From Aureococcus anophagefferens (Eukaryota; Sar; Pelagophyceae; Pelagomonadales; Pelagomonadaceae), in NCBI RefSeq assembly GCF_000186865.1, contig NW_008705587.1:395304-459303 (forward strand): a DNA stretch of 64,000 bases, written 5' to 3'. Below, one piece after another: positions 20,701 to 29,500 of this stretch. Position 1 is the stretch's first letter. Each line of letters opens with the position of its first letter. The notes below the pieces were generated by a model, which did no database searches, was not told the origin of the DNA, and saw only the letters and a list, made by a program, of their open reading frames with translations. Made by a program: the position numbers and the translations under genes.

Positions 20701-21332
20701 ACGCGCCGAGGAGCCGGCGGTCGTCGCGGCTCCGGTGCGACCTCCGGGGCAACGGCTTCCACCGCCGGTCGGACGCGACGCGGCCCCTCTACGACATCCT
20801 GCAAAAGTCCTGGGACCGCGACGACCTGCCGAGCCACTGGGTCAAGCTCGAGGACGACGGCGACGACTTCTACGCGCCGCCGCCGGCGACGCCGCGGACG
20901 CGCGCCGCCGAGGAGCTCAGGTACGCGTACGCGCCGCCGCCGCCGAAGCCGCTCACGCCGGAGCTCGCGACCTACCGCAAGTCGCGGGTCCACGTCGCCG
21001 ACCCGGACGTCGCGCGCGTGTTGAGCGGCTCGCCCGACGGCTGGCACGACCTCCGCTGGTCCGTGCCGGGCGACTCGGGCACGCCGCGGCGCCCGCCGCC
21101 GCCGCCGTCGCGGTCCTTCTCGCCGCGGCCCCCGGGCGCCGAGCCGGGCGAGATCCGGCGGGACGCGGCGACGGACGCCGCGAGCTACGCGGCGCCGTCG
21201 CCCCTCGCGGCGTCCGTCGAGGGGCTCACGGAGACGATCCGCGACATCAAGCGCTACGCGTCGTCGCCGGGGCCCGACTTCACGCCCCGCGTCTCCCCGG
21301 GGTCGCGCGCGTCGCGGACGCCGCGCTACTAA
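14715..21332 (+). CDS. Four-domain voltage-gated calcium channel with EF-hand and leucine-rich C-terminus
   Basis: One uninterrupted exon, 2205 aa. Four repeats of six helices each carry an S4 with regularly spaced Arg/Lys (for example RAMRLLRPLRTLTR, RALRIFRVFKLAK, RMLRLARTVRLARLIKR). The pore loops give Glu in all four repeats: ITLEGW (about E455), LTGENW (E753), TTEGW (E1174) and ATGENW (E1460). EEEE is the calcium-selective signature of Cav-type channels. After repeat IV, DTNGDGKISLGHF (about 1561) is a complete EF-hand. From ~1745 to ~2010 there are leucine-rich repeats of the RNI/LRR type (LEALVLDGTFLG, LERLDVARNELG, LEVLNLSDNNLG). This tail is not part of animal Cav channels. The disordered end is Pro-rich. 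Probable role: Ca2+ entry at the plasma membrane, with calcium feedback and an LRR scaffold. Confidence 0.9.
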   Translation: MDGDGEDLATFESDAESRAYGEREMVTPRLPAAEPEPPREAPGSAAKPLLDERRSLDDQGTPVQYTRALDDEEPETVAAPNFFVDGVAYRFADRALGCVPPSSEPRKRAVAVVVHPAFDAVILVAILVNAAFMGMVDYGSVGEDPDLEMYYKPKGGWRNDLIERAEIPFTALFLVEFVLKVFAMGFAGEEGAYLSDNWNLVDFVVVLTSVVELLPIGGGAGGLGALRAMRLLRPLRTLTRVPGLKKLVEGILSAGPKLVDVGLFFSFPFLLFGIVGVQLFMGQLHGRCRTTPYPVVANYSLYGNGTNYADFACVANPRRNNFDVRSDRDWTRQRDSVWYDAKDCYWPLDEDDGRFCALHTGGPGLHKCAHATSKLAPDEWRWCGSNYDALGNLRFTPLKKRDAGDGDGPIESWFHAGAKQGDDSGVWSEDLNFGYTSFDNYLLGLVTIFQTITLEGWSDVMFMYEDAGDPTVAALFFTCMVIFGSFILLNLVLAVLENSLEEEDDGAEAPDPEYEAACRRADELHEAGKYKSPFQKAVLSEGFDYFFTLLIVGNTIVLAMDHKGIDPAEERLHELILFVLGVLFAVEMVLKIAALGLAPYFAVSFNRFDAFIVFLSVLEVLLAPPRFLGKAAIANDGNAGVLSALRALRIFRVFKLAKSWKNMAKLLALLQKTLGDVANIAGILMLFMYICALLGMQLFANRFRFDGATGFAVPLAAPGSSGRAAYAAADVPRAHFDDLGTAFVTIFQILTGENWNTVMYDGWRATGPAAFVFFFFVVVVGAFVVMQIFLAILLSNIMTVHEPETRDRSDTGREKVKAAQASRLADEERRKREAADATGLRRRALESALQRSDSIFPLPDIRALGCLGPDNEFRLRVALLVDHPRFDQVILLLILVSTAFLAIDSPLNAPCSTLSLFLALSDWFFTPIFIMEMVLKVIAVGAKPYIGNGWNQLDFLVVATSTYGLTTGAPTLTCTGGGSSVASLKALRAMRAFKPLRAMKRAAGLRALIDALLGCIPSVLEVCAVCMLFFLVFAIFLVSFLKGRLRHCGDARFWEASEPPTYASLEDAGDDTVFGLLDRPKAWVDMSSDEQAYFGPSSGVGDVAAGCGAGAAAWADDPYPCCGAWPAGGGWNATVPTAKELCRCWGYRWTPVVSQSFDNVFVATLSLFEMATTEGWIDVMYAAVDSTGRANMPRRDENPGWYAVFLIFMLVGSFLFLNLFVGVVCDSFEKMRGDKGGDILVTDAQQDWVKMAQVIVRLRPKQLAVSSTPALGFVAGEAFDNVIGGCILLNGVSLALPYFGQPDGYTLGTYVLGHCFSFIFFVEMVLKLLAFGMAYFTSNWNRFDFGLVTITLVGLPLEFTGSGASGIGGFARMLRLARTVRLARLIKRHKTMQKLCLTLVATVPGLANIALLMVLMFFVFAVIGVNLFSKVAYYGAHDEHVNFRSLGRAMLSLLRFATGENWNGFMHDVARRPAHCADDPEYDDDVCAFNGDAPGCVPVDGCGSTLIYPYLLSFSIVVAFVFVNLFIGVVLEGFNSADADDDLMISDEDYQRFRDGWVRFDTNGDGKISLGHFEALLADLPPPWGYSLGDDTPPPSRRIIQAKIQSLELEIFELGEQDMDEGDEGEAAHVKFNDAILALAKHAHDTIVKVGSSSSTGAKRTALLRCFTEELVRGRGSSVDGRYALESPGVGDGYDDDEAKAPPNDYFFREPQEAPPSESPSWMPRGPPAPDSPHYADEAPDPPVDDGRVDLSYGGAALDGHAVARVLANCRVPLEALVLDGTFLGDRAARTVASALADRALFEARGGVACRLACLRELRCYSCGLGDRGAFILCQSLFLAPDGCRAPRLERLDVARNELGPEALDVLVEGVAVLVAEKTLQAASSQFLSMRRTRPPKFELDLSENAFFEGDARKALTALRALAKTMDDADGRMALALQCCGLGEAANSPDGPLAAAALRDLARADLEVLNLSDNNLGPRAVDPLASGIMVRFFDADAPRSRRSSRLRCDLRGNGFHRRSDATRPLYDILQKSWDRDDLPSHWVKLEDDGDDFYAPPPATPRTRAAEELRYAYAPPPPKPLTPELATYRKSRVHVADPDVARVLSGSPDGWHDLRWSVPGDSGTPRRPPPPPSRSFSPRPPGAEPGEIRRDAATDAASYAAPSPLAASVEGLTETIRDIKRYASSPGPDFTPRVSPGSRASRTPRY

Positions 21333-21353
21333 CACGAATTCGCCGGGCGCCCG

Positions 21354-22199
21354 TTACCACACCTCCTTGGACTCCTCGACGCCCCACGCGCGCCGCTGCT
21401 CGCGCCGGGCCTCCGCGGCGCTCCCGCGCCGCGGCCGTCGTCGCTCCGACGGCTCCTCGTCGCGGCGGCGCTCCTCGTCGCGGCGGCGCTCCTCCTCGCG
21501 GCGCGCCCGGGGGCCCCTGCGGGCCTCGGCCTCGCGGTCGAAGCTCCGCGTCGGGCCGTCGTCCGCGAAGTCGCGGTCGATGCTGTTCCGGGTCGGCTCG
21601 CGCGGCTCGCTCCGCCGCGGCTCCGGCCGGCTCCGCGGCCGCTGCGCGCTCCGCGGCCGCTCGGGCCGCTCGCGCGCCGCCGCGAGGTCCTTGAGCTCGC
21701 GCTTCAGCGCCGCGACGCGGTCCGCGCGCTCGCCGATCTTCAGGCCGCCGACGTCGTCCGGCCGGCTCCGAAAGTAGTCGACGACGTCGTCGCCCGTGCG
21801 CTCCGGCACGAGCTCCGTGGTCGTCGGCACCGGCGCGTCGCCGGAGAAGGCCGGCTCCCGCTTGAGGTCGTCGAGCATCTTCTGGTTCGCGGCGATCTCC
21901 GCCGCCAGCGTTTCGATGTCGCCCCGGAGCCGCCGGTGCGCGTCGACCTCCGCGGCCTCGTCGCCGTCCAGATCGGCGGCGCCGCGCGGCTCGTCCGTCC
22001 GCAGGCGCGCGAGCACGTCGGCGACGTCGCGCATGGCGGCGGCGACGTCGAAGTCCGGCAGCGGCCGCGGCGTCCGCGGCTTCGGAGGCGTCTGCGCGTA
22101 CTGGGCGCGGTCGCGGCGCGACGCGCCGGACTTGTCGCTGCGCCGCACGCGCCGCGACCCGTCCTGCCGCTTCTCCGGCGGCTTGCCGAATTGCGTCAT
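21354..22199 (-). CDS. Hypothetical charged coiled-coil protein
   Basis: Single exon, 281 aa, convergent with the calcium-channel gene (21-bp gap). I recognise no domain. The N-terminus is basic (RRVRRSDKSGASRRDRAQ). Residues ~75-120 and ~160-180 predict coiled coils (AHRRLRGDIETLAAEIAANQ and RVAALKRELKDLAAARER). The C-terminal third is almost entirely Arg/Glu/Asp, with tandem EERRRDEERRRDEE. It looks like a cytoskeletal or ciliary linker, but that is a guess from composition. The good start context and clean third-position GC support it as a real gene. Confidence 0.6.
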   Translation of the reverse strand: MTQFGKPPEKRQDGSRRVRRSDKSGASRRDRAQYAQTPPKPRTPRPLPDFDVAAAMRDVADVLARLRTDEPRGAADLDGDEAAEVDAHRRLRGDIETLAAEIAANQKMLDDLKREPAFSGDAPVPTTTELVPERTGDDVVDYFRSRPDDVGGLKIGERADRVAALKRELKDLAAARERPERPRSAQRPRSRPEPRRSEPREPTRNSIDRDFADDGPTRSFDREAEARRGPRARREEERRRDEERRRDEEPSERRRPRRGSAAEARREQRRAWGVEESKEVW

Positions 22200-22387
22200 G
22201 TTGTTGTGCCGGGCGGCGCGCGCCGGCGACGACGACGATGGTCGAGGGCAGCCCGCGAAGCAGTTTGGCGCCGAGCGCGAAGGTCAACACTTCGGAGCGA
22301 GCAGGGCACTCACGGCCTGAGCAGATCGCGATGGCGCCTCGCTCTTGAGAACAGCCGCGCCGACGTCGCTTGAACAAGTTTGCAACG

Positions 22388-23602
22388 ATGCGCCGCCACC
22401 ACTTACTGGTCGTCATCACGTGCTGCGCGGCGCGCGCGCTGGCGCCGCTGCGGTCTCGCTCGCTGCTCTCGCTCCGCGGCGGCGGCGGCGACGACGGCGA
22501 CGCCGCCGGCGCGCCGCCGAGCGCCGCGCCGCCGCCGCCGCGGGGCCCGGTCGACGCCGTCCACCTGCGGCTCCTGTCGACGGGCCGCGGCCGCTGGCTC
22601 GCGCTGTCGGCGCTCGAGGCGCTCGACGCCGCCGACACGTACTGCCCGCCGCTCGGCGTCGCGGGCCGCTACGCGTGGGGCCGGCTCTGCGAGGGCTTCC
22701 TCGCGCCGCGCTGGGTCCGCGGCGCCGAGCGCCGCGAGCGCAACGTCGCCGCCGCGCGGCGCGCCGCGGACCCGCGGTCCGTGGAGTTCCAGGCCAAGCA
22801 CCGCTACCACGGCCTCGCGCCGGCGGAGGCCGACGCGATCCTCGCGACGCCCTTCGACAAGTACGCGCGGCTCTCCGAGTCCTTCATGCGCCGCGAGCGC
22901 CTCGGGGCCTACGCGGCCGGCGCGTCGAGCTCCAAGGACGTCGACGCGTTGATGGCGGGGAAGACGCTCAAGGCCGACCGCGGGAGCCTCCGGCGCGCCG
23001 CTCTCGACTCCGCGCAGATGCAGCGCGACTTCGACGAGGAGGACGACGAGGATGACGACGAGGAGGACGATGAGGAGGAGGAAGATGACGAGGACGACGA
23101 AGAGGAGGAGGAAGATGACGAGGACGACGAAGAGGACGACGAGGACGACGAAGAGGACGATGAAGAGGACGATGAAGAGGACGATGAGGAGGACGATGAC
23201 GATGATGACGAGGACGACGACGACGAAGAGGACGAGGACGACGAAGAGGACGACGAAGAGGAGGAGGACGACGAAGAGGACGACGACGACGAAGAGGAGG
23301 AGGAGGAGGACGACGACGACGAGTACGACGACGATGACGAGGACGACGACGAGTACGACGAGGATGACGACGACGACGAGGACGACGACGAGTACGACGA
23401 GGACGACGAGGACGACGAGGACGACGAGGACGAAGGCGCGATGGGGCTTCATCGTCTGCGTGACGACGACGACGACGAGTACGACGACGAGTACGACGAC
23501 GACGACGACGACGAGTACGACAGCGACGACGACGAGTACGACAGCGACGACGACGAGTACGACAGCGACGACGACGAGTCGGACGACGAGGACGATAGAT
23601 AG
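22388..23602 (+). CDS. Signal-peptide protein with ~190-residue Asp/Glu repeat tail
   Basis: Single exon, 404 aa from ATG 22388 (GCAACGATGCG). MRRHHLLVVITCCAARALA is a signal peptide followed by basic, Ser-rich residues, compatible with secretion or plastid import, although the +1 aromatic residue is missing. Residues ~50-215 are an Ala/Arg-rich folded-looking region that I cannot assign (VDAVHLRLLSTGRGRWLALS). From 23036 to the stop almost every residue is Asp or Glu, with interspersed Tyr. Three DEYDSDD units near the end offer Ser-acidic sites of the casein kinase 2 type. A short non-acidic interruption, GAMGLHRLR, sits within the tail. Such tails often bind Ca2+ or basic proteins; function unknown. 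Confidence 0.6.
   Translation: MRRHHLLVVITCCAARALAPLRSRSLLSLRGGGGDDGDAAGAPPSAAPPPPRGPVDAVHLRLLSTGRGRWLALSALEALDAADTYCPPLGVAGRYAWGRLCEGFLAPRWVRGAERRERNVAAARRAADPRSVEFQAKHRYHGLAPAEADAILATPFDKYARLSESFMRRERLGAYAAGASSSKDVDALMAGKTLKADRGSLRRAALDSAQMQRDFDEEDDEDDDEEDDEEEEDDEDDEEEEEDDEDDEEDDEDDEEDDEEDDEEDDEEDDDDDDEDDDDEEDEDDEEDDEEEEDDEEDDDDEEEEEEDDDDEYDDDDEDDDEYDEDDDDDEDDDEYDEDDEDDEDDEDEGAMGLHRLRDDDDDEYDDEYDDDDDDEYDSDDDEYDSDDDEYDSDDDESDDEDDR
23036..23599 (+). repeat. GAN-triplet repeat encoding polyacidic tail
   Basis: About 560 bp made almost wholly of GAC, GAG, GAT and GAA triplets, giving a purine-rich plus strand. It codes for the acidic tail of the gene at 22388. Slippage-prone, purine-rich tracts like this may form triplex DNA and are prone to length change or assembly collapse. 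Confidence 0.9.
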
Positions 23603-23603
23603 C

Positions 23604-25520
23604 CTAACCTTCCTTCGCGGAGTCGCCGTTCTCCCACTTGGGCAGCGCGCCCTGGAGCCGGGAGAACGCCTTCGGGCTGAGGCAGGCCATCCCCGTCGCC
23701 GGCGGGAGCGACGGGAGCCGCTTGCCCCAGGTGGACATCTTGCGGCCCGCGGCGGGCGACGGCGACGGGAGCCCGATCGGCGGCGGCGGCGCGACGCGCT
23801 TCGGCGACGGCGGCAGCTCGCGCGTGTCGACGGACAGGCCGCGGAAGCTCTCGGGCGCCTTGGACGCCGGCGGCTCGTCCTTGGCGTCCTTGGCCTCCGC
23901 GGCCTCCGAGACGACGGTCCCGTGCGCGACGTAGCCGCTCCAGCTGAACGAATTCCCGTTGTCGGCGGTCGGGTCGTCGTCGAAGAAGTCCACGCCCGCC
24001 GCGTCGTGGTACGCCGCGGCCCGCTCCTCGGCCTGGATCGCCGCGGCATTGACGGCCTCGTCGAGCGGCAGGAAGCGCTCCGGCGCCTCCCACGACGACT
24101 CGCCCGTCTCCGAGTTGTGGTAGTACAAATAGTTCGTGTTGAGATCCAGCAGCTCGTGCCACGCGTGGTCGTCCTCCGCCGCCGCCGCCGGCGCCTCTTC
24201 CTCCGCGGCGCCCCGCGCCGCGGCGAGCTTCCACAGCGCGGCGGCCTTGGCCTGCTCCGACGCCGCGTCGCCGTCCTCGCCGAGCATGCCGTTCAGACGC
24301 TTCTGGACCGTGCCGAGCTCCGCCTCGAGCGCGCACCAGGACACGAGGTCCGCGGCGACGGCCGCGAGCGACGCGGCGGACCCGGGCTCGTCGTCGTCGT
24401 CGCCGTCGCCGCCGGGGCCCGCGGCGTCGCCGCGCGCCGCGGACGCCCGGGCGTTGGCGAGCGCGCCGTGGATGTCGTCGGCGTGGCTCGGCAGGTCCTC
24501 GCGGTTGTGCAACAGGGATTTTATCGTGAGATAGCCGAGCTCGAGGTTCGCGTCGGAGACGCCCGCGTTCCGCACGCACCTGCCGCGCGCGACGGCGACC
24601 GCGCGCTGCAGCGTGTCGCAGCGGTCGAGCGCCGCGGCGACGCGGCCGCTCCGCTCGTCGTCGCCGCCGACGGCCGCGGCGCGCGCGGCCTCGGCGCGGG
24701 CCGCGCGGTCCTCGAAGACGGCGGACTGCGCGACGGCGAGCTCCACGGCGAAGCGCTGGCGCGCGAGCGCGCCCGCGAGCCGCTTCGCGCGCCGCGGGTC
24801 GTCGCGCCAGAGCGCGCCGTCGACCTCGCGCGCGACGGCCACGAAGGCCTCGGCCCAGCCGACGAAGGGCTTCTCCTTGGCGGGGAGCGTGCCGGTCCGC
24901 GTCCGCGTCGAGCACGCTGAGCGCCGTCGCGTGCTGCACCTCGAAGTCGCGGTTCGCGGCCTCCGTCGACTCGAAGGCGCCCTCCCAGAGGTCCGGCGCG
25001 TGCTTCCGCAGGCCCGGGTGGTGCACGGGCGTGTTCCCGGCGTCGCTGTCGCTGAAGACCGTGTGCTTGGCGCCCAGCGGCGACGCCGGGCCGCCCTTCG
25101 CCTCCTTCGCGTCGAGCATCTCGCGCTCGAGCTCCGCGGCGTCGCCCAGCTCGAGCTCGTCGTTCCGCCGGCGCATCATGCGCGCGAAGGCGCCGAAGTC
25201 GTCGATGGCGAGCAGATCCTCGAGGACCTTCTTCGCCGTCTCGTCGCGCGGGCCGTCGGACCGCCGCAGCCAGTTCGCCAGCTTCGCTCGTCGTCGTCGC
25301 TCTTGCACCCGAGCTCGCTCAGGAGCGCGTCGAGGATTTTCGTGACGAGCGCGCGGAACTGGACGTAGAGCGCGTACTCGCCCTCGCCGTGCTCCTCGTT
25401 GCTCGAGTCGCTGTTGCCGAAGAGCACGGCGTTCCGGTCCACGAAGTCGCGCACCTCCGTCCATTCCTTCCGCTTCGTGCAGTCGTGCAGCGCTTGCGTC
25501 CACTGCTGCTCCATCTCCAT
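23604..25520 (-). CDS. BART-domain and WW-domain protein (one apparent frameshift)
   Basis: It starts at 25520 (MEMEQQWTQALHD). The first ~115 residues match the BART domain of ARL2BP/CFAP36-type proteins: EYALYVQFRALVTKILDALL, then VLEDLLAIDDFGAFARMMRR. Near 25290 the frame must shift by one base for the BART domain to stay continuous (…GCKSDDDE then KLANWLRR). No GT/GC-AG intron of suitable length fits well, so a missing base is likely. A 40-bp GT-AG intron (24876..24915) then joins to the long C-terminal exon. That exon has a BAR/arfaptin-like helical region (EKPFVGWAEAFVAVAREVDG) and a WW domain (WHELLDLNTNYLYYHNSETG, then SSWEAPE). BART proteins bind ARL2/ARL3 GTPases, often at cilia; WW binds Pro-rich ligands. 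Confidence 0.65.
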
Positions 25521-25774
25521 AGTGTTTACGCTACACCGCTGGCTCCACCATCAGTACGGGCCCGGGCAGCCTCACGATCTCCGTGCTGGCTCCACCATAA
25601 GACGGGCCCGACGAGTTGCGGCATCATCGACTTGCGTCCTCTGATTTGACAGCTCAACAATCGAGGCGTGCGAAATCTCGAGCTCTTGCGAACCGACACG
25701 CGCCGCAGATCCTCGTCGTTCTCGCCCGCTGCCGCTGCCAATTTGCAACGAAATCTTGCCTGGCCGTTGCAATC

Positions 25775-26446
25775 ATGCGCCGCTTTGCTCTGATCGCTCT
25801 CGCGACCGTCGCCAACGCGTTCGCGCCGCGCCACGTGGTGCAAGACGTCACGAGAGCTTTGCGCGCCGCCGAGGCCGCCGAGGAGACCGTCAAAGCGGAG
25901 GCGAAGCCCGCCGGCCCGCCGGCGACCATCCTGTGGGACGAGAGCAAGGTCATCAAGGTCGACGCGTCGCCGATGTGCAAGTACATTACCCGCGCGTGGT
26001 CTAAGAGCGACGACGTCGCCGCGGCGGACATCGCCGACATGCTCAAGGATCCCGCCAACCTGGCGCTGTTCGGCGCCGTCGACGAGGCGGGCAGCTGCGC
26101 GCTGAGCCTCGCGGCGTCCAGCGGCAAGCCGCGCGTCGTCGAGGCCTTGCTCGCGGCCGGCGCGAACCCGAACGTCGTCCTCGGCGCCGAGTGGGACGTC
26201 AAGGACGTGCAGCCGCTCTTCCGCGCCGTCGAGGAGGAGAACCTCGACGCCGTCACGCAGCTCGTCGAGGCCGGCGCGGAGATCAACCGCCTCAACGCGC
26301 GCCTGCTCTTCACGGGCACGTGCAAGATGACGGCGGCGCAGCGCGCGAAGGACCTCGGCGCGAAGCAGGTCCTCAAGTACCTCGAGTCCAAGGGCGGCAC
26401 GCTCGAACAGGTGGCCAAGCCCCTCTCCGGCGGCGCGAACGCGTGA
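25775..26446 (+). CDS. Plastid-targeted ankyrin-repeat protein
   Basis: Single exon, 223 aa from ATG 25775. The N-terminus MRRFALIALATVANAFAPR is a signal peptide ending in ANAFAP. This matches the ASAFAP motif that directs proteins of diatoms and related algae into the complex plastid, with Phe at the cleavage site. The body has two to three ankyrin repeats: ALSLAASSGKPRVVEALLAA, GANPNVV, then PLFRAVEEENLDAVTQLVEA and GAEINRL. Ankyrin repeats mediate protein binding; the partner is unknown. In red-lineage plastids, ankyrin proteins such as LTD assist light-harvesting protein sorting, so a plastid sorting role is possible but not shown. Confidence 0.75.
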   Translation: MRRFALIALATVANAFAPRHVVQDVTRALRAAEAAEETVKAEAKPAGPPATILWDESKVIKVDASPMCKYITRAWSKSDDVAAADIADMLKDPANLALFGAVDEAGSCALSLAASSGKPRVVEALLAAGANPNVVLGAEWDVKDVQPLFRAVEEENLDAVTQLVEAGAEINRLNARLLFTGTCKMTAAQRAKDLGAKQVLKYLESKGGTLEQVAKPLSGGANA

Positions 26447-26486
26447 ACGAAGGGGTACTTAAAAGAACAAGGAGCGGTGGTAAAAG

Positions 26487-26530
26487 GGGGCCTCTGGGGA
26501 AGGCGGAGGGCGGAGGCCCCCAGAGGCCCC
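26487..26530. repeat. 13-bp perfect inverted repeat between convergent genes
   Basis: GGGGCCTCTGGGG at 26487-26499 and CCCCAGAGGCCCC at 26518-26530 form a 13-bp perfect stem with an 18-base purine-rich loop. It sits between the stop of the ankyrin gene and the stop of the potassium channel gene. It would be in the 3' UTR of one or both transcripts and, being a palindrome, can fold in either. A 3'-end processing or stability signal is possible; it is not a bacterial-type terminator. Confidence 0.6.
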
Positions 26531-26533
26531 TCG

Positions 26534-29500
26534 CTAGGGGAGGCGGAGGGCGGCGTCGAGCGCGGAGAGCTTCGCCTCGGTGACGTCGTCGCCGGTGTCG
26601 TGGAAGTCGTCGTTGTTCTGGGACAGCTCGAGGGTGACGTCCTTGTAGGGCGTCGCCGCCGTGAAGAGGGACAGGGACGGGTCCGCCGCCGGCGCCTCGG
26701 CGGGGGTCTCGACGACGACATCGTGCTCCTCGAAGACGGGGTCGATCCGCCGCTCCGCGACGCCCGTGTCCAGCGCGATGGCCGCCGCGGGCACGAGGAT
26801 GTCCGCGTTGGCGACGGGCCAGCCGGGCGTGGCGATGAGGACGACGCGGTCGCCCGCGCGGACGAGCGCCTGGTCGAGCGGGCTCAGCGAGAGCGCGCAG
26901 GCGACGGGCCCCTGGTCCATGTCGTCCGGCGTCGGCGCGCGGACGACGCCGAGGGGCGCGGCGCCGCGGTCGATGACGAGCGTGCAGACGTCGGAATAGC
27001 GCTGGCCGACCTCCTTGAGCTCGACGGCGAGGACCTGGACCTTCTGGTTCGACGCGCCCGGCTCGCCGAGCGACGCGATGAGCTCGAGCGCGCCCGGCGT
27101 CGTGTAGGCGACGGCGTAGGAGCCCAGGACCTCGTTGCGGGGGATGACCTCGGCGGCGACGTAGCGGAGGTTCGTGCGCACGTCGAAGGCCTCGAGCATG
27201 TGCTCGCCCTCGTAGTTCGTCCGCCGGGGCAGCTGCTCGAGGTTGTTGCTGGAGAAGAAGTCGTAGACGAGGGGCAGGTCCTTGGCGCGGCCCCAGCGCG
27301 CGAGCTGCGCCTCGACGGTCGACGCCAAGAGGTCGTTGCGCAGGTCGATCATGAGCTCGTCGGAGCCGTCCGCGGCGATGATGCCGAGCGCGACGAACGC
27401 GGCCGCGCGCGGCACGCCCACGGCCTCGAGCACGGACACGCGGCTCGGCGACTCGCCGATGAAGAAGAGGTCCGCGAGCGCGATGGCGCGGCCGTCGGCG
27501 TCGAAGAGGGACTTGTGGGGCGCGACGTCGCCGACGACGATGACCGGCGCCTCGGACCGCGCGCGGAACGTCGCGACGAGGCTCTGGAGCTGGGGCCAGA
27601 GGAAGTCGCCCAGGAGGGCGATGACGACGTGCTGGCCCGCGTCGATGACCTCGCTCACGTCCGTGTAGTGGTGCTCCGCGGGCTCGCGGTGCTCGAAGAT
27701 CGTGCTGCCGCCGCCGCGCGACTTCGCGTCCTCGGGCTTGGCGCCCCCGGGCTTGAAGGCGAGGGACTTGAGGGACGCGGGCTCGGGCCCGCCACCGGCG
27801 TTCGCGTCGTCCGGCTCGGGCGCGACCTGGCTCGGCGCGCCGCCGCGCGCGCTCGACTCGATCATCTCGTAGCGCGCGGCCGCCGCGTCGCCGCGGCCCG
27901 CGGTGAGCGCCGTCTGGAGCGCGCCGATGATGGGGATGGCCGACGTCGCCCCCTGCTTCGCCGGCCCGTCGTCGCCCTTCTCCGTCTGCTCGACGACGGC
28001 GACCGTGCGGTCCGACGGCCCGCGCTTCTCCGACGGCGACAGCGGGCTCTCGTTCTCCTCCGCGGCCTTGGCCGCGGTCTCGCGGCGCACGCGCCGCAGG
28101 ATGTCGAGCCAGACGGCGTCGCCCTCGGCCTCCGTGCGCGGGTCGGCGATGGCGAAGTAGTCGTCGTCGCCGTCGTCGAGCGCGAACGCGACGGTCTCGG
28201 GCGCGAGCGTCTGCGCGGACGGGTTGAGGATGAGCTGGCCCGTCTCCTTGGACTGGACGGCGATGAGGACGACGCCCAGCGCCGCGGCCTCGAGGGCCGC
28301 GTCCGCGAAGGTCTTGCCCGTGAACTTGGGGTGGAGGAGGAGGCCGCGCGGCTGCTGGTGCGTCGCGCACATGTAGCCCATGAGCCAGGGCGGCACGTCG
28401 GCGGCGGCGATGTGGCCCGGCCGCACGAGGGCCGGCAGCGCCAGGTTCAGGATGAGCGTCGACGCGCCGGGGCAGCAGCAGTTCGTCGCCGCGAGCGACG
28501 TCTTCAGCGAGTTGAGCGCGAAGCACCACGACCGCGGCAGCCCGAGGTTCGCCGCGGTCTCCAGCTTGAGCACGCGGAGCACGACGAGGCGCAGGGGCGC
28601 GCGCGGGTAGTGGCGGTGGAACGTCGCCGCGCGGAGGCAGTTCGCGTCGTCGTCGAAGTCCGCGGACGGAGTGTTGATGTTGCAGAGCACGAACGTCATC
28701 TTCGCGTCGCCCGCGCGGACGCGCTCGAGGTCCCGGCGGTCCAGCAGCGACCCCACGAAGTAGTGGACGTCGGAGGCCCAGTGCTCCTTGAGCATCGCGG
28801 CGACCTCGTCGCTCGCGGGCGTCCGCGCGAGGAGCACGACCTCGGGCGCGCGCGCCGCGTCCGCGCAGATGTTCTTGAGGAAGGACTCGATGGCGAAGCG
28901 GGAGCCGCACTGGACGCCGGAGCCGGCGACGACGACGTGGCCGTTCTTGCGCGCGCGCTTGGAGGAGAGGCGGTACGCGCCCGTGCCCGACGCGCGCTCG
29001 CGCTGGATCTCGACGATCTCGACGGTCGCGTAGGAGAAGAAGGTGACGCCGACGCCGACGAGGACGAAGACGAAGATGCGGCCGATGACCGTCACGGGGC
29101 TGTAGTCGCCGTAGCCCACGGTCGACATGGTGATGAACGTGAAGTAGATCATCTGGAAGAACGAGATGTCGCCCATCTCCGTCGCGTAGTAGACGTCGTC
29201 GAAGCGCGTGTGGCCCAGGAGCTCGATGGTGAACATGGTCCCCGCGAGGAAGATGATGACGCCGATGAACTCGAGCGCCGTCGTCGCGAGCTTCACGCCC
29301 ATCTCCGGCAGCCAGTCGAGCGCCTCGCCGTGCGACAGCGTGTGCGCCTCCGTGACGACGCGGTAGATGCGCATGTAGGCCGGGCTCAGCCAGGACGAGC
29401 TGCGGAACACCGGGGACCGCTCGACCAGGATCCAGGGCACGGTCATGCAGTCGAGGAAGAAGTTCGCGCCGCGGACGTGGTCCGTCATGCCGCGCTTGAG

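Noticed and set aside
14552..21694. A 2380-codon plus-strand frame overlapping the calcium channel gene
   Set aside because: It is the +1 shadow of the channel gene. High GC removes stop codons in alternative frames; it is Arg/Ala/Gly-rich without domains.
22370..22387. TTG start for the acidic-tail protein
   Set aside because: An ATG six codons downstream gives a clean signal peptide and is the usual eukaryotic start.
23052..24920. Thr/Arg-rich plus frame through the acidic repeat
   Set aside because: It reads the same GAN triplets out of phase; the acidic frame has the start, signal peptide and natural stop.
25288..25314. A 27-bp GT-AG intron to explain the BART frame break
   Set aside because: Its length is a multiple of three and would not change the frame; also too short to splice.
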